A stretch of DNA of 9,290 nucleotides from Planctomycetaceae bacterium (GTDB lineage: Bacteria; Planctomycetota; Planctomycetia; Pirellulales; Thermoguttaceae): NCBI GenBank assembly GCA_009776995.1, contig WRMR01000171.1:1-9290 (forward strand), written 5' to 3'. The notes under the pieces are model-generated. The model had not been told where the DNA came from. It did not search any database and saw nothing but the letters and a program-made list of their open reading frames with translations. The translations under genes were made by a program, and so were the position numbers. Below, one piece after another: positions 1-6,285 of the stretch (the stretch's first letter is position 1; each line of letters starts with the position of its first letter).

Positions 1-853
1 GCAGGTCGTCGAACAGGCGTTTCCAATGTGCGGTTTTTTGCAGATCGGCAATCAAATAAGGCGATGAGGTTTGGGAAAACTGTTCAAAATCCGACCGAAA
101 GAATCGCGGTAAACTCCCAAACGCAATTTGGGAGTCAAAATACATGCCGGGGTATTGGTCTGGCACGATGGCCTCACCCGACTGGCTGATTACCGTCATG
201 TTGGGAAAGGAACGTTCGAAAAGCGTCCTCAATATTGCGTTGCATTCAACGAAACAATGGCCGACCTGTCGAGCCAAATCAGGCAGGCACGAGGCAAATT
301 GAATCTCGGACGCGATTCCACCTTCGCCGTAAGCCAAAACGGTACAGAGTTTTCCGGTTTCACCGTTCCAATCGGGCAAAAAATGATTGCCCCAAGTTCC
401 CGCTTCGCATATCTGACGGGCTTCAAAGCCAAGCCAGCCGCATTCCAAGTCGCCTGTTGCCAACAATGACCGGCCGTAACCGTATAAAGCCTGAACGTGA
501 TTCGGGTTATTGCGAATCACCGTTTCATAATGCGGAATGGCCCTGTCACAGTGTCCCATTTGGCGGAGTGATTCGGCCAAAATCAGGTGTGCCTGTTCTG
601 AATCCGAGTCAAGCCGCAGAACTTCGCGGGCCGCTTGAGCCGCTTCTTTATGATTTTTGAGAATTTGCGAAATATGGGCAATGGTCAGCCAGGCCGAACC
701 ATCTTCCGGTGACATTCTTACAACATTGCGAAATGCGACCAACGATTTTTCGTACTCACCGCGATCAAAATGATGTTGTCCCAGTGCGATCCCTTGGTCG
801 GGCGTGGCCGGTTGGATTTCTTCCGTTGTCAACAATGCGTGATAGGATTCCAT
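1..853 (-). CDS. TPR protein with C-terminal GT9-like glycosyltransferase domain, partial (C-terminus beyond left edge)
   Basis: Reading the minus strand from an ATG at 853-851 gives 284 codons with no stop before the window edge. An AGGA sequence seven bases upstream of the ATG is a suitable ribosome binding site. Residues about 20-130 form roughly three tetratricopeptide repeats (for example GEYEKSLVAF, then NHKEAAQAAREVLRLD, then CDRAIPHYETVI followed by NPNHVQALYGYGRSLL). Residues about 155-284 match the domain that commonly follows TPRs in bacterial proteins of this type: a DWNGE entry motif, a GEGGIASEIQFASCLP segment corresponding to the usual GxGDxIQFaRyLP, then a SLPRFF motif and a PYL motif. 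This domain is related to ADP-heptose:LPS heptosyltransferases (GT9), although a true glycosyl transfer activity is not shown. The usual Asp and Arg of the signature are replaced by Ser here. No signal peptide is seen, so it is probably cytoplasmic. The gene is divergent from the large gene at 1238. Confidence 0.85.
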   Translation of the reverse strand, partial: MESYHALLTTEEIQPATPDQGIALGQHHFDRGEYEKSLVAFRNVVRMSPEDGSAWLTIAHISQILKNHKEAAQAAREVLRLDSDSEQAHLILAESLRQMGHCDRAIPHYETVIRNNPNHVQALYGYGRSLLATGDLECGWLGFEARQICEAGTWGNHFLPDWNGETGKLCTVLAYGEGGIASEIQFASCLPDLARQVGHCFVECNAILRTLFERSFPNMTVISQSGEAIVPDQYPGMYFDSQIAFGSLPRFFRSDFEQFSQTSSPYLIADLQKTAHWKRLFDDL

Positions 854-1126
854 TTGTTATTCCTGATGATTCACGTCAAAAATAAGTTGTTCGATGAATC
901 AGAGCCGCGATGGTAACACAGCGGCTGCTCCGCTCGATGACTCTTGCGGCCCTGATGGAAATGTTCCCATTGATTATTGCGCGACTCGTTAGCTGTTGCT
1001 TTACCTGAGAAATATTCTGTGACTATGTACAGGTTATCGTCAGCGCAATCGTTAAACTTTATGTAGTCGGCAAAATTTACAAAAAAATTGTAGCAAAGGG
1101 GGGTCGGTTTTCTCCGACATTCCCTC
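854..1126. other. Divergent intergenic region, no gene seen
   Basis: This stretch separates the start of the TPR gene from the promoter of the large exported protein. All short ORFs in it lack recognisable protein character. It holds two small dyads: AGCCGC at 903-908 with GCGGCT at 921-926, and GTCGG at 1103-1107 with CCGAC at 1114-1118. The second lies just upstream of the proposed -35 element and could be a regulatory dyad. I could not pick a convincing minus-strand promoter for the TPR gene. Confidence 0.5.
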
Positions 1127-1155
1127 TTGACGTTTTTCGTCGTTTTTCGTATGAC
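1127..1155 (+). promoter_or_regulatory. Predicted sigma70-type promoter for the giant exported protein
   Basis: TTGACG at 1127-1132 matches five of six bases of the -35 consensus. TATGAC at 1150-1155 matches four of six of the -10 consensus, with an exact 17-base spacer. Transcription would begin near 1162, leaving a leader of about 75 bases before the ATG at 1238. The spacer consists mostly of a 10-bp tandem duplication (CGTTTTTCGT at 1131-1140 and 1141-1150). The position argues against the longer reading frame that could open at 1127, because that TTG would be part of the -35 box. Confidence 0.45.
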
Positions 1156-1237
1156 TCGCTTGTGGTGGTATTTTTCAACAGCCTGCCTTCACAAAACCAC
1201 AAACGAAGAGAAACTGCGCAAAATACAAAGGCCAGGG

Positions 1238-4200
1238 ATGTCCGTTTTTCGCATTGACACAATAAAATACAGCCTTGCTGGTAAACTCGCACTCAGTTTC
1301 CTTGTTGTGAGCTTGATGCTGTTGCCGGGAACATCGGCTTCCGGCCAGAGTTTGCGGGAACGGTGGGAAGCATATCAGCAAGAACAAAAACTCAAAGAAG
1401 TCAATAACGGCGGCGGGACAGAGCAAATTGCGTCGAGACATCGCCCGGACATGGCAACGCAGCAATCACAACAGTTTCCGCAGGTGACGCAAACGGCCGA
1501 TTGGAGTAACACGACCTTGCGTGCGGCACAGCAATCGAGCCGGGGCATGACCGACGAAGTGGCCATTCGCAAGGCATTGCTCGGAGAACGGCAAAACGAC
1601 GCCCGGTTAAATGATATTTGTTTCGTGACGCCAAGTATCGGCTGGGCGGTTGGCGATTGCGGCGTCATCTGGCATACGCAAAACGGCGGTCAGAATTGGC
1701 AGTTGCAGGAAAGCGGGACAGACAGTCCGCTGTTTGCGATTGATTTTATCGACCCGCGCAACGGGTTTGCCGTCGGCGGCACAACCGAGCCGTATTCGCA
1801 TCGCGGTTGCGGCGTCGTGTTGCGGACGTCGGACGGTGGCCAACGCTGGGAACGCATTGCAACGTTTGCGTTTCCGATTCTGTATTGTCTCCGCATCGAC
1901 GCGCCGGGGCGGCTTTGGGTCGCCGGGAGTGCCTCGGAGCAGTGTCCGACCGGGATTTTACAGACAACCGACAACGGCCAAACCTGGCAGGTGCAACCGG
2001 GTGCCAAAAATGAGGGCTGGGGTTCACTCGGCTTTCTTGACGGGAATGGCGGCTCCAAAATCGGCGCGGGCGTCGGGTTGGATGGTGCGATTCAAGTGGT
2101 GCGGGACAAACCGTCTCTGTCGCGCACGCCGCCGCTGGGTTTGCGCCGGGCGAATGCGATTGATGTTTTTACGCCGCGCCCCGTTTCGACGCAAAACCCC
2201 GGTGTGCCGCAACAAGCCATTTCGCCATACACCGGCTGGCTGGCCGGCGACGGTGGCGTCATCATGTGTACGCGCAACACGGGCATGACCTGGGAAGTGC
2301 CACCGGGCTTTTTGCCGGTTGACCGTCCTGATCTGTTTGACTTTCAGACAGTGTTCGCGCGCGACACGAATATCTGGGTCGCGGGCAATCCCGGCACGGT
2401 GATTTTTTACTCGAACGATTGCGGCGCGAACTGGCACTCTGCCCGGAGCGGCATTTCGACGCCGATCCGCAAAATACGCTTTATCACGCCGCAATGCGGC
2501 TTTGCCGTCGGCGATTTGGGCACGATTCTCGCAACGGGGGACGGCGGGCGAAGCTGGCAGGTGCAACGCGCTGGCGGAACGCGACTGGCCGTACTTGGTA
2601 TTTTCAGTCGGGTGCAGGATGTGCCTTACGAAGCACTGGCACAGCTTTGCCTCGAAGAAGGCTGTCTCGGCGGCGTGAGTGTCCTCTTTCGGCAGGATTC
2701 AATGCGACGGGACGGCAACGAAATTCCCACAATGCGGCGGTTACACGAAGCCCTGGTCAACTGCGGCGGCACGAGCAGTATGCAACCCTGGGCGTTTTCG
2801 ATTGACCACGACGAAGTGCCGGGTAGTATCAATCGCATCGTGGAGCGGCTCGAATATGAAAACGACGGCCACGGATTGGCCCGGCTTCGTGAGCATCTCG
2901 TCGCGACGATTCGCACCTGGCGGCCGAATATTGTGCTGGCACCCGGCAATGTCTCCGCAAATGATTCGTTGTGTGACCCGGCCCGTGACTTGCTGTATCG
3001 GGAAATCGTCTGGGCGGCACAAGCGGCGGCCAACCCCATGATGTACCCGGAACAGTTGACCGAAACGGGTTTGCAAACCTGGCAGGTTGACAAAGTGCAT
3101 CTCTGTTGCAATCCAACCGTGTTGCAACAGGACGAAGACGCCGAACAACAACGTCTCGCCGCGTCGAAGACCGGCAACATTCATGTTCGCACACAAACGC
3201 TTGCTCCGCGACATGGGAAAACATACAGCATTATGGCTCAGGCAGCCCGTCCGTTGTTCGATGCAAAACCGATACCGCCGGAAACAACGGTGCCGTTCCG
3301 CACCGTGTACGATGTGGCCGCTTTGCGGCAGAATCGCGACCCGGCGGACTTCAACCGCAGTACGCTTATGGGGGCAATCTCACTGCCTTGCGGAAGTGAA
3401 GCCCGTCGCGCAATGCAGCCCTTGTCGATGATGTCCCACTATGATCGCATTCAACAGCAGGTCATGCACCAGGATTCGGCACGGGGTATCATCAGTGCCG
3501 TGGGACGCAACGGACAACTCGGTGACGGCAACCGTGTTCTTGCGCAACTCGACGGGCTGACGCAACGTCTTGATCCGGAAGCAGCCGTACAAACGTTGTT
3601 GGAAATGGCCGCGAGGCTGCATCTCACCGGCCAGTGGGACGCGGCGGCGGAAGTGTATCTGCGTCTTGTTCGTGATTATCCGAAGCATGTTGCAACGAAG
3701 GCCGCATACACCTGGCTCTTGCAATACATGAGCGGTTTCGATGAGGGCGAGCGTACCGGTTTGCGTGATTCGGCAACGAACATTGTCAATACGGCATTCG
3801 ATACAAGGAGAGTTGACCAATCCCGGTTGTCTGAAATGACGGAGGAAATCGGCTTGCGGACTCCGGGGACGCAAGGCAACCGGAGTCTTGTCGATTGGTC
3901 AACCGGCGAAACGAAATCATCCAATCAGTTTGACAAGGCACGGGAACTTACGGATTTTGTTGCTCAAATTTCCCCTGAAGTGCTGAACGATCCGCGTGTG
4001 CGGTTTTGCCTGGCGGCGGCGCAAATCAAAAACGGCGAATCGCGACTCGCCGAAGGCTATTACATCCAACGCAATTTGCCGCCGAACGATGACGTTTGGG
4101 CGGTTCGCGCAGCCGCAGAGCTTGCGGTCAACGGCGGCGTCATGCCGGGGCAAAACCAAAGAACGCGTCTCTTGCCGGCAATCACATGTCGTTTTACGTC

Positions 4201-4837
4201 GGAACGACCGTTCCTTGACGGAAAACTGGATGGCGATGTGTGGTCGCAGTGTACGCCAGCCGTTTTCTCCCATGCGGACAACCCCACCGCCCCCCTCCAA
4301 GAGAACGGTCAGGTTATGCAAACTGCCGCGAGTGATGACCGTGAACAGACCGGTGCCGGAACGCGGAACCTCGGCACTGAAGCGATGTTCCTCTACGACC
4401 GCGAGTTTTTGTATGTCGCGTTGCGATGCCGGAAAACGCCGGGATTTGCATATCATTATCAGGATTTTCGCGAAATTCCCCGCACACACGACCCGAACCT
4501 TTCCCGTGAAGACCGCGTCGAGATGTTACTCGACCTGAAACGGAATTACACGACGTATGACGCGTTTGAACTGGATTATCGCGGCTGGATCAGTGAGTCC
4601 CGCTGGTCCGATAAAAACTGGAACCCGCGATGGTTCGTCGCGCGGCACGAAGATGAAACGTACTGGTACGTCGAAACCGCCATTCCGTTCGACCAGTTGA
4701 CCGATACCAAGCCGAAATCGGGAACGGTGTGGAACATTGCGCTCCGCAGAATCGTCCCCGGCGTGGGAATTGACGCCTGGAATGCCAGGCATTCTTTCAA
4801 CACGCGTGAAGGTTTCGGACATCTCGTCTTTGAGTGA
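1238..4837 (+). CDS. Large exported protein: YCF48-like beta-propeller, degenerate PIG-L/LmbE-like region, helical region, CBM9-like domain
   Basis: The frame is open from 1127, but the ATG at 1238 is preferred: AAAGG at 1227-1231 sits six bases before it, and a hydrophobic signal segment (LALSFLVVSLMLLPG, residues 17-31) then follows the N-terminus directly. That gives 1199 residues ending in tandem stops (TGATGA). Residues about 120-450 are repeated BNR/YCF48-type propeller blades, each with a GWAVGD-, GFAVGG- or WVAG-like strand followed by TxDGGxxW (GDCGVIWHTQNGGQNW, VVLRTSDGGQRW, ILQTTDNGQTW, ILATGDGGRSW). Residues about 450-640 resemble the PIG-L/LmbE deacetylase fold without its metal ligands. 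Residues about 770-970 are mostly helical and TPR-like (WDAAAEVYLRLVRDYPKH). Residues about 985-1199 match the CBM9-like/DOMON fold (FLDGKLDGDVW, EFLYVALRC, DRVEMLLDL, WYVETAIPF). The protein is probably periplasmic or surface-located. Its role is unknown; substrate or glycan binding is an inference from the last domain. It is apparently monocistronic. Confidence 0.9.
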   Translation: MSVFRIDTIKYSLAGKLALSFLVVSLMLLPGTSASGQSLRERWEAYQQEQKLKEVNNGGGTEQIASRHRPDMATQQSQQFPQVTQTADWSNTTLRAAQQSSRGMTDEVAIRKALLGERQNDARLNDICFVTPSIGWAVGDCGVIWHTQNGGQNWQLQESGTDSPLFAIDFIDPRNGFAVGGTTEPYSHRGCGVVLRTSDGGQRWERIATFAFPILYCLRIDAPGRLWVAGSASEQCPTGILQTTDNGQTWQVQPGAKNEGWGSLGFLDGNGGSKIGAGVGLDGAIQVVRDKPSLSRTPPLGLRRANAIDVFTPRPVSTQNPGVPQQAISPYTGWLAGDGGVIMCTRNTGMTWEVPPGFLPVDRPDLFDFQTVFARDTNIWVAGNPGTVIFYSNDCGANWHSARSGISTPIRKIRFITPQCGFAVGDLGTILATGDGGRSWQVQRAGGTRLAVLGIFSRVQDVPYEALAQLCLEEGCLGGVSVLFRQDSMRRDGNEIPTMRRLHEALVNCGGTSSMQPWAFSIDHDEVPGSINRIVERLEYENDGHGLARLREHLVATIRTWRPNIVLAPGNVSANDSLCDPARDLLYREIVWAAQAAANPMMYPEQLTETGLQTWQVDKVHLCCNPTVLQQDEDAEQQRLAASKTGNIHVRTQTLAPRHGKTYSIMAQAARPLFDAKPIPPETTVPFRTVYDVAALRQNRDPADFNRSTLMGAISLPCGSEARRAMQPLSMMSHYDRIQQQVMHQDSARGIISAVGRNGQLGDGNRVLAQLDGLTQRLDPEAAVQTLLEMAARLHLTGQWDAAAEVYLRLVRDYPKHVATKAAYTWLLQYMSGFDEGERTGLRDSATNIVNTAFDTRRVDQSRLSEMTEEIGLRTPGTQGNRSLVDWSTGETKSSNQFDKARELTDFVAQISPEVLNDPRVRFCLAAAQIKNGESRLAEGYYIQRNLPPNDDVWAVRAAAELAVNGGVMPGQNQRTRLLPAITCRFTSERPFLDGKLDGDVWSQCTPAVFSHADNPTAPLQENGQVMQTAASDDREQTGAGTRNLGTEAMFLYDREFLYVALRCRKTPGFAYHYQDFREIPRTHDPNLSREDRVEMLLDLKRNYTTYDAFELDYRGWISESRWSDKNWNPRWFVARHEDETYWYVETAIPFDQLTDTKPKSGTVWNIALRRIVPGVGIDAWNARHSFNTREGFGHLVFE

Positions 4838-4905
4838 TGATTTCGGATACATGCCACATTCTCGCACAGGCTTGACCGAAAAACAACGGCAAAACGTCAA
4901 ACAGG

Positions 4906-5130
4906 GATTCCCTGGCAGAAAAAAGGACCAAAACAGATTTGCCGCCGATCGGCAAGAAGGGCTTTTGTGGTGTTTCCGAAACGCTGGATAGTGGAACAAA
5001 CCTTCGCCTGGTTCAACAAGTACCGCCGAAATGCCAAAAATTACGAACGAAACCCCGAATCAAGCAAGCGATCATCGACATCGTTCATGACCGCAAGAAT
5101 GCTCAAATTACTCGAAAATAGTGAAAAAGC
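4906..5130 (+). pseudogene. Decayed 3' fragment of an IS5-family transposase, frameshifted
   Basis: From 4970 the second reading frame encodes FPKRWIVEQTFAWFNKYRRN followed by a YERNPESS segment. This is the C-terminal signature of IS5-family DDE transposases (usually LPKRWVVERTFAWL...RRLSKDYE), including the catalytic glutamate. The preceding part of the motif (KRTKTDLPPIGKKGF, 4921-4965) lies in the first frame, so one extra base in the T-run near 4963-4966 breaks the gene. Further on, AIIDIV (5070-5087) is back in the first frame while MLKLL (5099-5113) is in the second, suggesting a second pair of indels. Everything upstream of about 4906, including the first two catalytic aspartates, is absent. 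This is a dead relic. I could not identify its terminal inverted repeats. Confidence 0.72.
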
Positions 5131-5251
5131 CAGTGAAAGACTTTGCTCTTTGATCAGAAATCCCTTGTTTTACGGGTTTTTTTGCCATTTCGTAATTTTT
5201 TTTCAATGAAATCGCTTGCCTTTGTCGAAATAGTGGGGTAAGGTAAACATG

Positions 5252-5299
5252 CGTGATGTACCGTAAAACACGGCGTCAAACGCCTGACTCACGTTTTTT
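5252..5299 (+). terminator. Terminator-like folded element with T-tail
   Basis: CGTGA at 5252-5256 can pair with TCACG at 5289-5293, which is followed at once by six Ts (5294-5299). Between the arms, GGCGT (5272-5276) and ACGCC (5280-5284) form a 5-bp hairpin with a three-base loop. CCGT (5261-5264) and ACGG (5270-5273) form an alternative, overlapping hairpin. The layout fits an intrinsic terminator, or an attenuator with two competing stems. Each stem is short, so the call is tentative. Confidence 0.35.
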
Positions 5300-5336
5300 G
5301 AGCACCCCCCTGTTGTTTGGGATGCTTAATCAACCC

Positions 5337-5357
5337 GCCGCGAGACGGTCTTGCGGC
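5337..5357 (+). promoter_or_regulatory. 9-bp hairpin in the HU upstream region
   Basis: GCCGCGAGA (5337-5345) pairs with TCTTGCGGC (5349-5357) over nine positions, one of them G-T, with a CGG loop. It lies about 155 bases before the HU start and has no T-tail. It may be a leader structure or part of a small RNA. No function can be read from the sequence. Confidence 0.35.
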
Positions 5358-5511
5358 TGCGAAATTGACGAAAGATTTTTTTCATACGAACCATCAAACA
5401 ACGAAAATATTGTTAGTCATCATTTGTTGTTTTGCTGTTCCGTATCAAGGATATTTCGTTTGTTTCGAAAAAAGCATTCAGACAATCCTTTTTTAGGAGA
5501 ACACTCACATT

Positions 5512-5847
5512 ATGGCAAAAGCAGTCGAAGAAAAGAAAGCCAAAGCTTTCACCAAAACCCAAATCGTGGCGGAAATCGCCGAAAAAACCGAGTTGGCGAA
5601 AAAAGACGTCAACGCGGTCATTGACGCCCTGAGCGATGTGGTCAAGAAGAGTCTGGGCAAGAAAGGCCCCGGCAGTTTCGTGCTTCCCGGCCTGGTCAAG
5701 ATCGAAAAGAAACGCGTCAAAGCCACTCCCGCCAAGAAAAACGTGGCTAACCCCTTCAAACCGGGCGAATTCCGCGACATTCCTTTCAAACCGGCCCACG
5801 ACAAAGTCAAAGTCCGCGCTCTCAAGGGACTGAAGGAAATGGTCTGA
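5512..5847 (+). CDS. hup: HU-family histone-like DNA-binding protein
   Basis: The 111-residue product belongs to the HU/IHF family, which binds DNA as a dimer, bends it and compacts the nucleoid. The start is fixed by AGGAGA eleven bases upstream. A lysine-rich stretch of about 12 residues (KAVEEKKAKAF) precedes the core. The helical dimerisation part then reads FTKTQIVAEIAEKTELAKKDVNAVIDAL, in two adjoining blocks corresponding to the usual NKxELI...TGLSKKDVEAVVDAL. The beta-arm region differs from classical HU: instead of GFGTFEVRER...GRNPxTGE it has GPGSFVLPGLVKI and, further on, NPFKPGEFRD, with a basic C-terminal tail (KVKVRALKGLKEM). Family length is normally about 90 residues, so extensions lie at both ends. 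This form is common in planctomycetes. The gene stands alone, with a repeat-rich inverted structure just past its stop. The symbol is used generically. Confidence 0.93.
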   Translation: MAKAVEEKKAKAFTKTQIVAEIAEKTELAKKDVNAVIDALSDVVKKSLGKKGPGSFVLPGLVKIEKKRVKATPAKKNVANPFKPGEFRDIPFKPAHDKVKVRALKGLKEMV

Positions 5848-5851
5848 CAAA

Positions 5852-5932
5852 TTCAAAACGCAAAGTTCAAAGTGAAGAGCCCAGAGGTAAAATTCTGCGT
5901 TTTACACTTTGAATTTTGCGTTTTGAACTCTG
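5852..5932. repeat. Long near-perfect inverted repeat overlapping 21-bp tandem repeats
   Basis: The 23 bases at 5852-5874 are the reverse complement of 5905-5927 with a single difference, separated by 30 bases. The right arm overlaps two imperfect tandem units of 21 bp (5891-5911 and 5912-5932) that agree at 17 of 21 positions and share the core TGCGTTTT. The structure begins five bases after the HU stop codon and lies between converging genes, so it could end transcription or protect the HU mRNA 3' end. It lacks a clean T-tail. The low-complexity AACGCAAA / TTCAAAG character suggests a genome-wide dispersed repeat family. Confidence 0.75.
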
Positions 5933-5935
5933 AAC

Positions 5936-6111
5936 TTACTTCACCCTTTCTTTTCCCGTGAGGACTCTTTCCCACACTTCCGACTTGAGGGTTTCCGGGA
6001 GGAACATCACCGCGCCGTTTCTCAGGCCAAAATTTGCGCCGCCGATGTGGTGTACTGCCGAACGCCATTTGACTGGTATTAATTTTGTGACCTTTGTGAA
6101 AAGCTTTGTGA
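5936..6111 (-). pseudogene. Possible C-terminal relic of an unknown gene
   Basis: Reading the minus strand toward a TAA at 5938-5936 gives IPVKWRSAVHHIGGANFG followed by LRNGAVMFLPETLKSEVWER and VLTGKERVK. Third codon positions here are mostly G or C, like the real genes around it. Upstream in the same frame the sequence passes into the 6084-6142 repeats and loses protein character. This would fit the last 45 or so codons of a gene whose front was lost. I recognise no family, and it may be chance. Confidence 0.22.
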
Positions 6112-6142
6112 CCTTTGTGTTATAAATGATTTCAACACAAAG
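6084..6142. repeat. 15-bp direct repeats with 21-bp period plus a 9-bp inverted repeat
   Basis: TTTGTGACCTTTGTG occurs at 6084-6098 and again at 6105-6119. CTTTGTGTT at 6113-6121 is then mirrored as AACACAAAG at 6134-6142 around a 12-base loop. It resembles the CACAAAG-type intergenic repeats found in many planctomycete and proteobacterial genomes. It contains no gene and disrupts the reading frame of the possible relic beside it. Confidence 0.7.
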
Positions 6143-6285
6143 AACACAATGGAATGCATAAAGTTCACAGACATCAATGCAAAGTCTATGGCGTTGTACG
6201 GTATAACTTCCGATGGCGTTGCCGGGTTTCTGTTTACCGCTTATTCCCGTTTTGGCCTGGTCGAAGGTCACGTCAAAACCCAAGT

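Larger units (their letters stand above)
5131..5511. other. Intergenic leader region upstream of the HU gene
   Basis: This AT-rich stretch follows the transposase relic and leads to the HU start. It has no credible ORF. It contains long T-runs (5177-5183 and 5196-5203), a folded T-tailed element (5252-5299) and a strong 9-bp hairpin (5337-5357), both listed separately. TTGACG at 5365-5370 resembles a -35 box, but no good -10 lies at the right distance, so the HU promoter is not assigned. AGGAGA at 5495-5500 is the HU ribosome binding site. Confidence 0.5.

Noticed and set aside
1127..1237. Longer N-terminus for the giant protein from a TTG at 1127 or an ATG at 1151
   Set aside because: It would place cytoplasm-like, tryptophan- and lysine-containing sequence before the signal segment. 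It has no ribosome binding site and overlaps the best promoter elements.
1254..1280. TTGACA at the start of the giant gene as an internal promoter
   Set aside because: It lies within the signal-peptide coding region, and no suitable -10 follows at the right spacing.
2024..2566. A 180-codon minus-strand open frame inside the giant gene (also 3917-4489 and 3380-3874)
   Set aside because: These are arginine- and histidine-rich low-quality translations antisense to clear propeller, helical and CBM9 coding sequence. They are shadow frames.
5160..5183. Possible intrinsic terminator CCC...GGG followed by seven Ts
   Set aside because: The GC stem is only three pairs, with a T-T mismatch before the outer A-T pairs, too weak for a confident terminator.
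5365..5393. TTGACG as a -35 box for the HU promoter
   Set aside because: No acceptable -10 hexamer occurs 16-18 bases downstream.
5852..6142. CRISPR array
   Set aside because: The repeats are short, two copies each, with no unique spacers of regular length and no cas genes in the window.
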